Below, one piece after another: positions 1 to 7,798 of a stretch of DNA of 16,939 nt (position 1 is the stretch's first letter; the number at the start of each line of letters is the position of its first letter). Below the pieces are notes generated by a model. It saw only the letters and a list, made by a program, of their open reading frames with translations, did no database searches and was not told where the DNA came from. Position numbers and translations under genes: made by a program. The stretch lies in assembly GCA_023444445.1 (NCBI GenBank), contig JAEXMK010000077.1, positions 1 through 16,939 on the forward strand, written 5' to 3'. Source of the stretch: Pseudomonadota bacterium (GTDB lineage: Bacteria; Pseudomonadota; Alphaproteobacteria; Rhizobiales; Rhizobiaceae).

Positions 1-101
1 GGGCGGCTGCACCCGTTCCCATTCCGAACACGGCCGTGAAACGCCCCAGCGCCAATGGTACTTCGTCTCAAGACGCGGGAGAGTAGGTCGCTGCCAGGTC
101 T
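1..101 (+). rRNA. rrf: 5S ribosomal RNA, 3' part (5' end lies outside the window)
   Basis: The window opens inside a 5S rRNA. The segment carries the family's recognisable internal stretch around CCCATTCCGAACACGG (positions 17-32) and ends with CCAGGTC (94-100), which would pair with the missing 5' end in helix I. A full bacterial 5S is about 115-120 nt, so roughly the first 15-20 nt are missing. It is the distal gene of an rrn operon. The exact 3' end may differ by one or two bases. Confidence 0.95.
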
Positions 102-153
102 GCAAAACGCAACAATCTATCTTCTCATCACATTCCTCGGCCCAGCCGAAAAA

Positions 154-178
154 AAAGGGCCGCCAAAAGCGGCCTTTT
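154..178 (+). terminator. Rho-independent terminator after 5S rRNA
   Basis: GGCCGC (158-163) pairs with GCGGCC (169-174) around a five-base CAAAA loop. Flanking A and T runs extend the stem, with a G-T wobble at 157/175. It sits about 55 nt after the 5S end. It may end only part of the transcription, because tRNA-fMet follows in the same direction, as is usual after 5S in rhizobial rrn operons. Confidence 0.7.
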
Positions 179-213
179 GCAGTTTAAGACAAAGCTTTAA
201 AAGCAATAAAACC

Positions 214-329
214 GCGCACAACATCATGTGCGCCCCTTACAGGAGAGAAATTGCTCCGCAATTTACTCCGAAAGAAATCCGTCGTCGCTAAAGCTACGAC
301 GTAGACGCGACATTCGGCTTTGCCGAATG
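214..329 (+). other. Array of four hairpins in the 5S to tRNA-fMet spacer
   Basis: Four successive inverted repeats fill this spacer. They are GCGCACA/TGTGCGC (214-220 with 227-233), AAATTGC/GCAATTT (248-254 with 258-264, loop TCC), CGTCGT/ACGACG (280-285 with 296-301), and CATTCGGC/GCCGAATG (311-318 with 322-329, loop TTT). The listed arms pair without mismatch. None is followed by a T-run, so they do not look like terminators. They could be RNA-processing structures of the rrn precursor or a remnant of an interspersed palindromic element; the function is unknown. Confidence 0.6.
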
Positions 330-338
330 CGCTGGTAA

Positions 339-419
<81 letters not shown>

Positions 420-420
420 T

Positions 421-452
421 AAAAACCCCGCTCGTAAAACAGCGGGGTTTTT
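421..452 (+). terminator. Rho-independent terminator after tRNA-fMet
   Basis: AAAAACCCCGCT (421-432) pairs perfectly with AGCGGGGTTTTT (441-452) around an eight-base loop, and the pairing arm itself ends in five T. It lies six bases after the tRNA and is a strong, textbook intrinsic terminator for the rrn/tRNA transcript. Confidence 0.9.
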
Positions 453-559
453 GCGTTCTGAAATACTCAACAAAACACAACGCTTAAATACAAGCCGCCG
501 CATTGCCATGAACGCCAAAACCGACATGATGCGCTATCATTCAAGCGCGGAAAAATGAC

Positions 560-2368
560 GTGAAAGCCGATCCCTTAAATATCCTCAAGACCGTCTATGG
601 CTATGATGCCTTCCGCGGACGGCAGGCCGAAATCATCAGGCATGTGATGGCAGGCAACAATGCCTTCGTTCTGATGCCGACGGGCGGCGGGAAGTCGCTG
701 TGTTACCAGATCCCTGCGCTTGTCAGAGATGGCATGGGACTCGTTGTCTCGCCGCTGATCGCGCTGATGGTTGATCAGGTTGCCGCCCTGCGTCAGGCCG
801 GCGTCAGAGCCGAAGCTCTGAATTCCGACCTTTCTCCGGAGGAGCGCGGCGCGCTCTGGCGCGATATGAGGGCGGGCAATGTAGACATTCTCTACGCCGC
901 GCCGGAAACACTTCTTAAGCCTGATGTCCTTGATGCGCTTCAATCCATCGATCTGTCGCTGATCGCGGTCGATGAGGCCCATTGCCTGTCACAATGGGGG
1001 CATGACTTTCGGCCGCCTTATCGCCAGCTCGACATGTTGATCGAGCGTTTTCCAAATACACCGAGGATGGCGCTGACGGCGACGGCTGACGAACCCACCC
1101 GTAACGAGATACTCGGCCATCTGGCGATCAATGAAGCTGATGCCTTCATCGCAGGCTTCGACCGTCCCAACATCCGTTATGCGATCATGGAGAAGGACAA
1201 TCCCCGCACCCAGCTGAAACGCTTTCTGAGCGGTCGGGAGAATGACAGCGGCATCGTTTATTGCCTGTCGAAACGCAAGGTGGACGAGACGGCAGCCTGG
1301 CTGCGGGAGGAAGGGCGCGACGCGCTCCCCTACCACGCCGGCATGGACAAGGCAGCCCGCGAGGATAACCAGACCCGCTTTCAACATGGTGAGGCAGTCA
1401 TCATTGTCGCAACCGTTGCCTTTGGCATGGGCATCGACAAGCCGGATGTGCGTTTTGTGGTGCATATCGATCTGCCGGGAAGCATCGAGGCCTATTATCA
1501 GGAAACCGGTCGGGCTGGACGCGATGGCCTGCCGTCCGACGTGCTGATGCTCTATGGTTACGAGGATATTGCCCTGCGCAACCGCTTCATCGAGGAATCG
1601 GAAGCTGGGGACCAGCGCAAATATATGGAACGCCAGAAACTCGATGCGCTGCTTGGCCTTGCGGAAACCGCGAGCTGCCGGAGGCAGGTCCTGCTCTCCT
1701 ATTTCGGGGATCGGTGCGAGCCCTGCGGCAATTGTGATACGTGTGCGACGCCGCCGGATTTGTTTGATGGCGCCATTGCCGCGCAGAAGCTGCTCTCCTG
1801 CATTTACCGCACCGGAGAACGCTTCGGGCAGGCCTATATTATCCGCGTGTTGCTGGGCATGGAGGATGAGCGGATTTCCCGGTTCGGGCACGATCGCATC
1901 ACTACCTACGGTATCGGCAAGGAACACGATAATCGCACCTGGCGCGCCATTCTGCGCCAGCTGGTAGCCTTACGTCTGATCGAGGTTGACCTGTCCGGAC
2001 ATGGTGGATTGTCCATTTCAGAAGACGGGAGACGGTTCCTGCGCGAAAAGCCTTCCCTGATGCTGAGGATACCGTCAGCCCCGCGTGCGGCACGACGGGA
2101 GGCATCGCGCAACCCGACATCGACGGCTCTGCCGGAGGCGGACCGTGGCCTCTTTGAGGCGCTGCGGGCCAAGCGCATGGAAATTGCCCGCGCGCAGAAC
2201 GTTCCGCCCTATGTGATCTTTCACGACAAGACCCTCATCGAACTCGCCGCGGCAAAACCGGCCTCCGCAAAAGAGATGGCGCAGATCGCTGGCGTTGGTG
2301 AAACCAAGCTGGAGCGATATGGTCCCGCCTTTCTCGACACGATAATGCAGCACGCTGCGGGTGAATGA
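560..2368 (+). CDS. recQ: ATP-dependent DNA helicase RecQ
   Basis: A 602-aa superfamily 2 3'-5' DNA helicase of recombination and replication-fork repair; E. coli RecQ is about 609 aa. Visible in order are Walker A at about 39-47 (MPTGGGKS, K45), the DEAH box at 138-141 followed by the RecQ-type aromatic loop, and helicase motif VI ([10 protein letters not shown]). The zinc site has C373, C389, C392 and C395 within CRRQ...CGNCDTC. A winged-helix RQC region follows, then a C-terminal HRDC domain from about residue 525 (helix-hairpin-helix-like [12 protein letters not shown]). The GTG start at 560 places the N terminus as in other RecQ proteins; the nearby ATG at 555 is out of frame and stops at once. 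It stands alone between the tRNA terminator and the convergent frcR. Confidence 0.96.
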   Translation: MKADPLNILKTVYGYDAFRGRQAEIIRHVMAGNNAFVLMPTGGGKSLCYQIPALVRDGMGLVVSPLIALMVDQVAALRQAGVRAEALNSDLSPEERGALWRDMRAGNVDILYAAPETLLKPDVLDALQSIDLSLIAVDEAHCLSQWGHDFRPPYRQLDMLIERFPNTPRMALTATADEPTRNEILGHLAINEADAFIAGFDRPNIRYAIMEKDNPRTQLKRFLSGRENDSGIVYCLSKRKVDETAAWLREEGRDALPYHAGMDKAAREDNQTRFQHGEAVIIVATVAFGMGIDKPDVRFVVHIDLPGSIEAYYQETGRAGRDGLPSDVLMLYGYEDIALRNRFIEESEAGDQRKYMERQKLDALLGLAETASCRRQVLLSYFGDRCEPCGNCDTCATPPDLFDGAIAAQKLLSCIYRTGERFGQAYIIRVLLGMEDERISRFGHDRITTYGIGKEHDNRTWRAILRQLVALRLIEVDLSGHGGLSISEDGRRFLREKPSLMLRIPSAPRAARREASRNPTSTALPEADRGLFEALRAKRMEIARAQNVPPYVIFHDKTLIELAAAKPASAKEMAQIAGVGETKLERYGPAFLDTIMQHAAGE

Positions 2369-2417
2369 TCGCCAGGAGAGCGAATCAAGAGCCGGATAAG
2401 GAAAGCGGTGGGGGGGC

Positions 2418-3650
2418 TCAGCCCGTCGTGTCCTTGAACAGAACGTTCTGATCAATGAGATAACGCGAAAACAACGGAAGGCTTGCTCCTCCGATTGCCC
2501 GAGCCTGGCTTCCGACCGCACCTTCGACGATCTCCGGCAGTGTAACACCTTGAAGATCGTGATGCTTAAGGGCGAGCCGGGTGGCGGAAACAATTCTCGT
2601 TCTGACCCAGTCAGGAAAACCGCCATCGATAATGACACTGGAAAAATCGATGATGGAGGCGGCGGCGATAACGGCCTGCGCCAGGGCGGCGGCGGTTTTT
2701 CGGATCCAGTTTTCCAGCGGCTCGCCGAAATCGATCCACTCGTCCGGGGAGAACCACAAGGGGCGGGGATCAATGCCCCTTTCTCGCAGCATGTTTTCCA
2801 GGACGAAGATCGAAGCGATTTTCAAAAGCTGAACCGTATTGCCGTCCTGCCCCTGTACCGGCAGTGGGCCGATGGCGCCGGCGGTGCCTGTCTTTCCGGA
2901 AAACAGCGCCGAATTCAAAACCACACCACCGCCGATAAACGAGCCGATGAAGACGTAAAGAAAATCCGCATAGTTCTGCCCCGCACCGAAAACCAGCTCT
3001 GCGCCACAGGCGCTTGTGGCATCGTTCTGCAGAAAAACCGGATAGGTGACGCTTTCGGCAATTTCCGAGCGGATATCGACGTCCCGCCACCGCTCCATCT
3101 CGATTTGCGGCGCGCCCACTTCCTGGGCCCAGTTCCACAATTCAAACGGGGCGGCGATGCCGACACCGGCAATTTTTTGCCGCTCGGACGCAGAGAGTTT
3201 TGATTCGAGTTCGGATATGCCCTCGATGACAAAGGGCAATATCCATTCCGGCATGGGATAGGGATAGGTCTTGCGGAGCTTGAGCCTGATGCGTCCGACG
3301 AAGTCCATCAGCACAAGATCGACGCTTCGCCGACCGATCTTGACGCCAAAAGAAAATACGGCATCAGGATTGAGGCGCATTGGCGTTGATGGCTGCCCCA
3401 CCTTGCCGCGCAGTCTTTCACCACGAATAAGAAGCCCGTCCTTCTCAAGCGAACGCATGATGACGGAAACGGTCTGTGCCGAAAGGCCGCAAAGTCTTGA
3501 TATTTCGGCTTTTGACAGGCCGCCATGACGGCGAACGAGGGACAGCACGAGCCGCTCGTTATAGGCGCGCACGCCGATCTGGTTGGCGCCGCCGCTTATA
3601 TCCATGGTAGTGGGCGGCGCTTGCGGCGCCGTCTCGGCAGATTGTCTCAT
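2418..3650 (-). CDS. frcR: ROK-family transcriptional regulator, probable FrcR
   Basis: A 410-aa protein with an N-terminal winged helix-turn-helix (recognition region about residues 45-66, GLSKAEISRLCGLSAQTVS) and a ROK sugar-sensor domain from about 90 to 400. It is divergent from frcB, as frcR is from frcBCAK in Sinorhizobium meliloti, so it probably controls sugar uptake in response to the sugar. The sugar-site segment FLQNDATSACGAE (N209, D210) and the glycine-rich IGSFIGGGVVLN are present. Two family hallmarks are missing. The segment that usually reads GEIGH is GAIGP (258-262), so the histidine is replaced by P262, and the cysteine-rich CxCGxxGC zinc motif does not follow it. A kinase-type DxGGT loop is also absent. 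It is therefore a regulator, not a kinase, and possibly one with altered ligand binding. GGGAGGA lies 8 nt before the ATG. Confidence 0.85.
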   Translation of the reverse strand: MRQSAETAPQAPPTTMDISGGANQIGVRAYNERLVLSLVRRHGGLSKAEISRLCGLSAQTVSVIMRSLEKDGLLIRGERLRGKVGQPSTPMRLNPDAVFSFGVKIGRRSVDLVLMDFVGRIRLKLRKTYPYPMPEWILPFVIEGISELESKLSASERQKIAGVGIAAPFELWNWAQEVGAPQIEMERWRDVDIRSEIAESVTYPVFLQNDATSACGAELVFGAGQNYADFLYVFIGSFIGGGVVLNSALFSGKTGTAGAIGPLPVQGQDGNTVQLLKIASIFVLENMLRERGIDPRPLWFSPDEWIDFGEPLENWIRKTAAALAQAVIAAASIIDFSSVIIDGGFPDWVRTRIVSATRLALKHHDLQGVTLPEIVEGAVGSQARAIGGASLPLFSRYLIDQNVLFKDTTG

Positions 3651-3774
3651 AATGTCATCCTCCCGCCCGCCATATCCGCCGCGGCCGATATAGGGGGCTT
3701 TAGGGCAATCTCGCTATCGCAACGTTAAACCACGCGGCGATATTCCTCCTTGCCGCCCGTTAGAATGCCATACG

Positions 3775-3787
3775 GAATTAATAATTC
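3775..3787. promoter_or_regulatory. Perfect palindrome, candidate FrcR operator
   Basis: GAATTA-A-TAATTC is a perfect inverted repeat with a central A, in the 264-bp frcR/frcB divergent gap. It sits about 16 bp upstream of a TTGACA hexamer. The position suits an operator for the divergently encoded ROK regulator. Assignment rests on position and symmetry only; ROK operators are often AT-rich inverted repeats. Confidence 0.35.
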
Positions 3788-3802
3788 AATCGGATTTATT
3801 TA

Positions 3803-3831
3803 TTGACAGCCGTTTCCTTTGGTGGTTCCAT
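3803..3831 (+). promoter_or_regulatory. Possible promoter of the frcBCAK operon
   Basis: A perfect TTGACA -35 hexamer (3803-3808) is followed after 17 bp by TTCCAT (3826-3831), a weak -10. It lies about 85 bp before the frcB ATG. The -35 is convincing for a housekeeping sigma factor; the -10 is not, so the call is tentative. Confidence 0.35.
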
Positions 3832-3914
3832 CTGCTTCAACGGTCGTCGATCTCGGAGGAGACGGGATCGTCGGGTAACCGTCACGGTACTCAAATATCC
3901 ATTGGGAGGATCTC

Positions 3915-4937
3915 ATGAAGACCACAGTTTCCGCTCTTCTGGGCGCGCTTGCGCTTGGCGTGTCTTTCGCTTCTGGTGCATCTGCCGCCGACACGTCTGT
4001 TTGCCTGATTACCAACACCGATACCAATCCCTTCTTCGTCAAGATGAAAGAAGGCGCGACCGCCAAGGCGAAAGAACTTGGCGTGACGCTGAAGTCCTAT
4101 GCCGGCAAGATCGACGGCGATTCCGAAAGCCAGGTCGCCGCGATCGAGACCTGCATCGCCGATGGCGCCAAGGGTATCCTGATCACCGCATCGGACACCA
4201 AGGGCATCGTGCCGGCCGTGCAGAAGGCGCGTGACGCCGGCCTTCTGGTGATCGCTCTCGATACGCCTCTGGAGCCCGTCGATGCTGCCGATTCCACCTT
4301 CGCCACCGACAACCTTCTAGCCGGTGAACTGATCGGCAAATGGGCCGCCGGCACCCTCGGCGACAAAGCCAAGGACGCAAAGATCGCCTTCCTCAACCTC
4401 ACCCCCTCCCAGCCGACGGTTGATGTGCTGCGTAACCAGGGCTTCATGAAGGGCTTTGGCATCGACGTGAAGGACATCAACAAGATCGGCGACGAGACAG
4501 ATCCGCGTATCGTCGGTAACGACGTTACCAACGGCAACGAAGAAGGCGGCCGCGCGGCGATGGAAAATCTGCTGCAGAAGGACCCGACCATCAACGTCGT
4601 CCATACCATCAACGAACCTGCGGCTGCCGGCGCTTATGAGGCGCTGAAAGCGGTCGGCCGTGAAAAGGATGTTCTGATCGTTTCCGTCGATGGTGGTTGC
4701 CCGGGTGTCAAGAACGTGGCGGAAGGCGTGATCGGCGCGACCTCGCAGCAATATCCGCTGCTGATGGCGGCGCTCGGCGTTGAAGCCGTCAAGAAGTTTG
4801 CTGATACAGGCGAAAAGCCGAAGCCGACGGCGGGCAAGAGCTTCGTGGATACCGGCGTGACGCTGGTGACCGACAAGCCGGTTAAGGGTCTCGACTCGAT
4901 CGATACGAAGGAAGGTCTCAACAAGTGCTGGGGCTGA
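3915..4937 (+). CDS. frcB: Sugar (probably fructose) ABC transporter, periplasmic binding protein FrcB
   Basis: A 340-aa substrate-binding protein of the CUT2 family (periplasmic-binding-protein type I, ribose/fructose/mannose-like). Residues 1-24 form a Sec signal peptide: basic MKTT, a hydrophobic core, and ASA before the expected cleavage, with the mature protein starting near A25. The mature N terminus [23 protein letters not shown] is the typical first strand and helix of this fold, and DTPLEP near residue 116 is part of the sugar cleft. GGGAGGA sits 5 nt before the ATG. It is the first gene of frcB-frcC-frcA-frcK, an order that matches the S. meliloti fructose importer. Fructose is inferred from that match; ribose or mannose cannot be excluded. 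Confidence 0.9.
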   Translation: MKTTVSALLGALALGVSFASGASAADTSVCLITNTDTNPFFVKMKEGATAKAKELGVTLKSYAGKIDGDSESQVAAIETCIADGAKGILITASDTKGIVPAVQKARDAGLLVIALDTPLEPVDAADSTFATDNLLAGELIGKWAAGTLGDKAKDAKIAFLNLTPSQPTVDVLRNQGFMKGFGIDVKDINKIGDETDPRIVGNDVTNGNEEGGRAAMENLLQKDPTINVVHTINEPAAAGAYEALKAVGREKDVLIVSVDGGCPGVKNVAEGVIGATSQQYPLLMAALGVEAVKKFADTGEKPKPTAGKSFVDTGVTLVTDKPVKGLDSIDTKEGLNKCWG

Positions 4938-4956
4938 TGCTTCACCGTTGAAACCC

Positions 4957-4978
4957 GCGGGGGCATTCGTGCCCCCGC
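4957..4978 (+). promoter_or_regulatory. Stem-loop with TTCG tetraloop between frcB and frcC
   Basis: GCGGGGGCA (4957-4965) pairs perfectly with TGCCCCCGC (4970-4978) across a TTCG loop, 19 nt after the frcB stop. There is no T-run. Further small hairpins follow at 5004-5018 (CGATCC/GGATCG) and 5046-5060 (CATCCC/GGGATG). Such structures after a binding-protein gene commonly protect its mRNA or reduce read-through, so that binding protein exceeds permease. That role is inferred here. Confidence 0.65.
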
Positions 4979-5159
4979 CCTTGGACCAGGATGATTTCAG
5001 GCACGATCCGGGGGATCGGACAAAGGACCAAACGAGCGCGTTGCGCATCCCGCGGGGATGACGAGGCCGCTTCACAACACTTTGAAATCTACGCATCCTA
5101 CTCTTTGGAGGCGGCCCTTGTTTCTGGGCGGTGCGATAGAGCGATCGGGAGGAAAATCC

Positions 5160-6242
5160 ATGAGCGATCAGCCGGTGCGGGCTCAGCCGCATAATGAATT
5201 TGAAAAAGTGCTTTCGGGAAGCTCGACGCAAGTCGCCGCTTTCGATACGCACGACAAGAGCGCGCTGGAAAAATTCCAGCACTTTCTCCATTCCAGCCCA
5301 GCGGCCGTGCCGCTTATCGTTCTGGTGCTGTCGCTGATTCTTTTCGGCCTGCTCCTTGGCGGCAAGTTTTTCTCTGCCTTCTCGCTGACCCTTATCCTGC
5401 AGCAGGTCGCGATCGTTGGTATCGTCGGTGCGGCGCAGTCGCTGGTCATCCTGACGGCCGGCATCGATCTGTCGGTTGGTGCGATCATGGTTCTGTCCTC
5501 CGTCATCATGGGGCAGTTCACCTTCCGCTACGGCCTGCCGGCGGAGCTCTCCATTCTCTGTGGCCTTGCGGTCGGCGCGTTCTGTGGCTTCATAAACGGC
5601 GTCCTGGTGTCGCGTATGCGACTGCCCCCCTTCATTGTTACACTCGGCATGTGGCAGATCGTACTGGCGACCAATTTCCTCTATTCCGCCAATGAGACGA
5701 TCCGCGCCCAGGATATCGCCCAGCAGGCGCCGATCCTGCAGTTCTTCGGCGCGAATCTTCGCATCGGCAACGCGGTCTTCACCTATGGCGTTATCGCCAT
5801 GGTTCTGCTTGTTGCCTTGCTCTGGTATGTGCTGAACCGTACGGCCTGGGGCCGCCATCTTTACGCGGTGGGTGATGATCCGGACGCGGCCGAACTTGCT
5901 GGCGTCAATGTCAAACGCATGTTGACCACCGTCTACACCCTGTCCGGCCTTATCTGCGCCTTTGCGGGCTGGGCACTGATCGGTCGTATCGGCTCTGTTT
6001 CGCCGACCGCCGGTCAGTTTGCCAATATCGAATCCATCACGGCGGTGGTTATCGGCGGCCTGTCGCTATTTGGTGGACGCGGCTCCATCATGGGAATGAT
6101 CTTCGGGGCCCTGATTGTCGGCGTGTTCTCGCTCGGCCTGAGGCTGATCGGAACCGACCCGCAATGGACCTATTTGTTGATCGGCGTCCTCATCATCATG
6201 GCTGTCGCAATCGACCAGTGGATCAGAAAGGTAGCAGGCTGA
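5160..6242 (+). CDS. frcC: Sugar (probably fructose) ABC transporter permease FrcC
   Basis: A 360-aa inner-membrane permease of the BPD_transp_2 (RbsC/AraH-like) family. About 48 mostly polar residues precede the first membrane segment (AVPLIVLVLSLILFG). Many hydrophobic segments follow up to the C terminus, consistent with 8-10 transmembrane helices. The family motif GIDLSVG is at 101-107. The ATG at 5160 is chosen because GGGAGGA lies just upstream (about 5148-5154) and it gives the expected family length. An in-frame start at 5058 would add 34 residues with no ribosome-binding site. Its stop overlaps the frcA start (TGATG). It would form the channel of the importer with FrcA and receive substrate from FrcB. 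Confidence 0.92.
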   Translation: MSDQPVRAQPHNEFEKVLSGSSTQVAAFDTHDKSALEKFQHFLHSSPAAVPLIVLVLSLILFGLLLGGKFFSAFSLTLILQQVAIVGIVGAAQSLVILTAGIDLSVGAIMVLSSVIMGQFTFRYGLPAELSILCGLAVGAFCGFINGVLVSRMRLPPFIVTLGMWQIVLATNFLYSANETIRAQDIAQQAPILQFFGANLRIGNAVFTYGVIAMVLLVALLWYVLNRTAWGRHLYAVGDDPDAAELAGVNVKRMLTTVYTLSGLICAFAGWALIGRIGSVSPTAGQFANIESITAVVIGGLSLFGGRGSIMGMIFGALIVGVFSLGLRLIGTDPQWTYLLIGVLIIMAVAIDQWIRKVAG

Positions 6243-7024
6243 TGGCAAAAGAACCCATTCTCACAGCACGCAATCTCGTCAAGCGCTATGGTCGCGTGAC
6301 CGCCCTCGACCATGCTGATTTCGATCTTTATCCGGGTGAAATTCTGGCCGTCATCGGTGATAACGGCGCCGGAAAATCCTCGCTCATCAAGGCGATCTCC
6401 GGTGCTGTAACACCTGACGAAGGGGAGATCAGGCTGGAAGGACAGCCGGTGCAGTTCCGCTCGCCGATCGAGGCGCGTAAGGCGGGCATCGAAACCGTCT
6501 ATCAGAACCTCGCACTCTCGCCGGCACTTTCCATAGCCGACAATATGTTCCTCGGCCGGGAAATCCGTAAACCCGGCATTCAGGGCAGCCTGTTCCGGGC
6601 GCTTGATCGCCCGGCCATGGAAAAATTCGCCCGCGAGAAACTCTCCGAACTCGGACTGATGACGATCCAGAATATCAATCAGGCAGTGGAAACACTGTCG
6701 GGTGGCCAGCGTCAGGGCGTCGCCGTGGCGCGCGCAGCAGCCTTCGGCTCCAAGGTTGTTATCCTCGATGAGCCGACGGCGGCACTTGGTGTCAAGGAAA
6801 GCCGCCGCGTTCTGGAGCTTATTCTGGATGTACGTTCACGCGGCCTGCCGATCGTTCTGATTTCGCACAACATGCCACATGTGTTCGAAGTCGCGGATCG
6901 CATCCATATCCATCGCCTCGGCAAGCGCCTGTGCGTCATCAATCCGAAGGATTATTCAATGTCGGATGCCGTCGCCTTCATGACCGGCGCCAAGGAAGCG
7001 CCGCAGGAAACGCTTGCCGCATGA
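6242..7024 (+). CDS. frcA: Sugar ABC transporter ATP-binding protein FrcA
   Basis: A 260-aa single-domain ABC ATPase. Walker A is GDNGAGKS at 39-46, the Q-loop segment is in VYQNLALSP, the signature LSGGQ is at 152-156, Walker B is VVILDEP with D176/E177, and the H-loop is in LISHN. Most CUT2 importers (RbsA, XylG, AraG) use one protein with two fused ABC domains. This one has a single domain and would act as a dimer, as FrcA does in Sinorhizobium. The ATG overlaps the frcC stop by one base, and frcK begins inside the frcA stop, so the three are translationally coupled. It powers uptake through FrcC on the cytoplasmic face. Confidence 0.93.
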   Translation: MAKEPILTARNLVKRYGRVTALDHADFDLYPGEILAVIGDNGAGKSSLIKAISGAVTPDEGEIRLEGQPVQFRSPIEARKAGIETVYQNLALSPALSIADNMFLGREIRKPGIQGSLFRALDRPAMEKFAREKLSELGLMTIQNINQAVETLSGGQRQGVAVARAAAFGSKVVILDEPTAALGVKESRRVLELILDVRSRGLPIVLISHNMPHVFEVADRIHIHRLGKRLCVINPKDYSMSDAVAFMTGAKEAPQETLAA

Positions 7025-7650
7025 CGTTGAAGCTTGAGACGATCGTCGAAGACGTGCTTCGACGGGCAGAGGGTCGATCCCGTTTCATCATCGCCATTGC
7101 CGGTCCCCCTGGGGCCGGCAAATCCACGCTGGCGGATGCGCTTTGTGATGCTTTGCTCGCGCGGGGCGAAACGGCCGCCGTCCTGCCCATGGATGGCTTC
7201 CATATGGACAATGGCATCCTTGAAGAGCGCGGGCTGCTGCCGCGCAAGGGCGCGCCCGAAACATTCGACGTGCGTGGCTTCCTTGATATCGTCTGCGCCG
7301 TCCGCAAGGGCGGGCAGGAAGTTCTTGTCCCGGTTTTTGACCGCACCCGCGAAATCGCCATCGCCTCGGCGCGCGCGATTGCGCCGGATACGCGCCTGAT
7401 CCTTGCCGAAGGTAATTATCTGCTGCTCAACGAGGCGCCGTGGACGATGCTTTCCGAGAGTTTCGATCTCACCATTTTCGTCGGGCCATCCGTCGAAGTG
7501 CTTGAAGAGAGGCTGCGCAACAGATGGCAGGGTTATGGGCTGGACGCTGCTCAAATCCACGCCAAACTATTTGAAAACGATCTCCCCAACGGAAAAAGGG
7601 TGATCGAAAACGCTCGTCCCGCCGATATCCGCATCGATATCTGGGAATAG
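7021..7650 (+). CDS. frcK: P-loop kinase of the fructose locus, FrcK
   Basis: A 209-aa P-loop kinase of the uridine kinase/phosphoribulokinase/pantothenate kinase-like group, not a PfkB or ROK fructokinase. Walker A is GPPGAGKST at 28-36, and PMDGFHMDN follows at about 55-63 with a likely catalytic aspartate, as in YggC-type proteins. EGNYLLL and a C-terminal helix with ERLRNRWQGYG also fit that group. The ATG at 7021 overlaps the frcA stop (ATGA); longer in-frame versions would lie inside frcA. Its place as fourth gene matches frcBCAK of S. meliloti. It is presumed to phosphorylate an imported sugar or derivative, but the substrate is not evident from sequence. No clear intrinsic terminator follows. 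Confidence 0.85.
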   Translation: MTLKLETIVEDVLRRAEGRSRFIIAIAGPPGAGKSTLADALCDALLARGETAAVLPMDGFHMDNGILEERGLLPRKGAPETFDVRGFLDIVCAVRKGGQEVLVPVFDRTREIAIASARAIAPDTRLILAEGNYLLLNEAPWTMLSESFDLTIFVGPSVEVLEERLRNRWQGYGLDAAQIHAKLFENDLPNGKRVIENARPADIRIDIWE

Positions 7651-7750
7651 ATTAACATTTTTCCCCGCCCGAGCGGTAATCCCAACCTGCCGTTAAGCCC
7701 CCGTTAATCATGTGCTGAATCTTTTTGATCCACAGGGTGGGGCTTCTGTG

Positions 7751-7797
7751 TGTCTATTTATTGACGAGAAAATTTCCTCATATACTATATGTGGTGT
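7751..7797 (+). promoter_or_regulatory. nrd promoter overlapped by two NrdR-box-like sites
   Basis: A -35 TTGACG (7761-7766) and a -10 CTATAT (7785-7790) are 18 bp apart and match the alphaproteobacterial promoter style, giving a start near 7797. The -10 lies inside ATACTATATGTGGTGT (7782-7797), which matches 13 of 16 positions of the NrdR-box type sequence ACACTATATATAGTGT. A weaker copy, TGTCTATTTATTGACG (7751-7766), overlaps the -35; its central ten bases match 8 of 10 but its flanks are poor. The two boxes are 31 bp apart, about three helical turns, as is usual for paired NrdR boxes. NrdR would repress when nucleotide levels are sufficient. Confidence 0.65.
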
Positions 7798-7798
7798 T

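Noticed and set aside
989..1927. 312-codon open frame on the minus strand
   Set aside because: It lies opposite recQ, which has all helicase, zinc and HRDC motifs; the antisense protein has no recognisable features.
4317..5858. 513-codon open frame on the minus strand across frcB and frcC
   Set aside because: It is antisense to two well-supported genes, its protein is rich in R, Q and H with low-complexity character, and it matches no known fold; it is a by-product of high GC codon use.
7690..7707. Two direct copies of CCGTTAA in the frcK to nrd gap
   Set aside because: Only two 7-base copies 11 bp apart; too short and too few to call a regulatory repeat.
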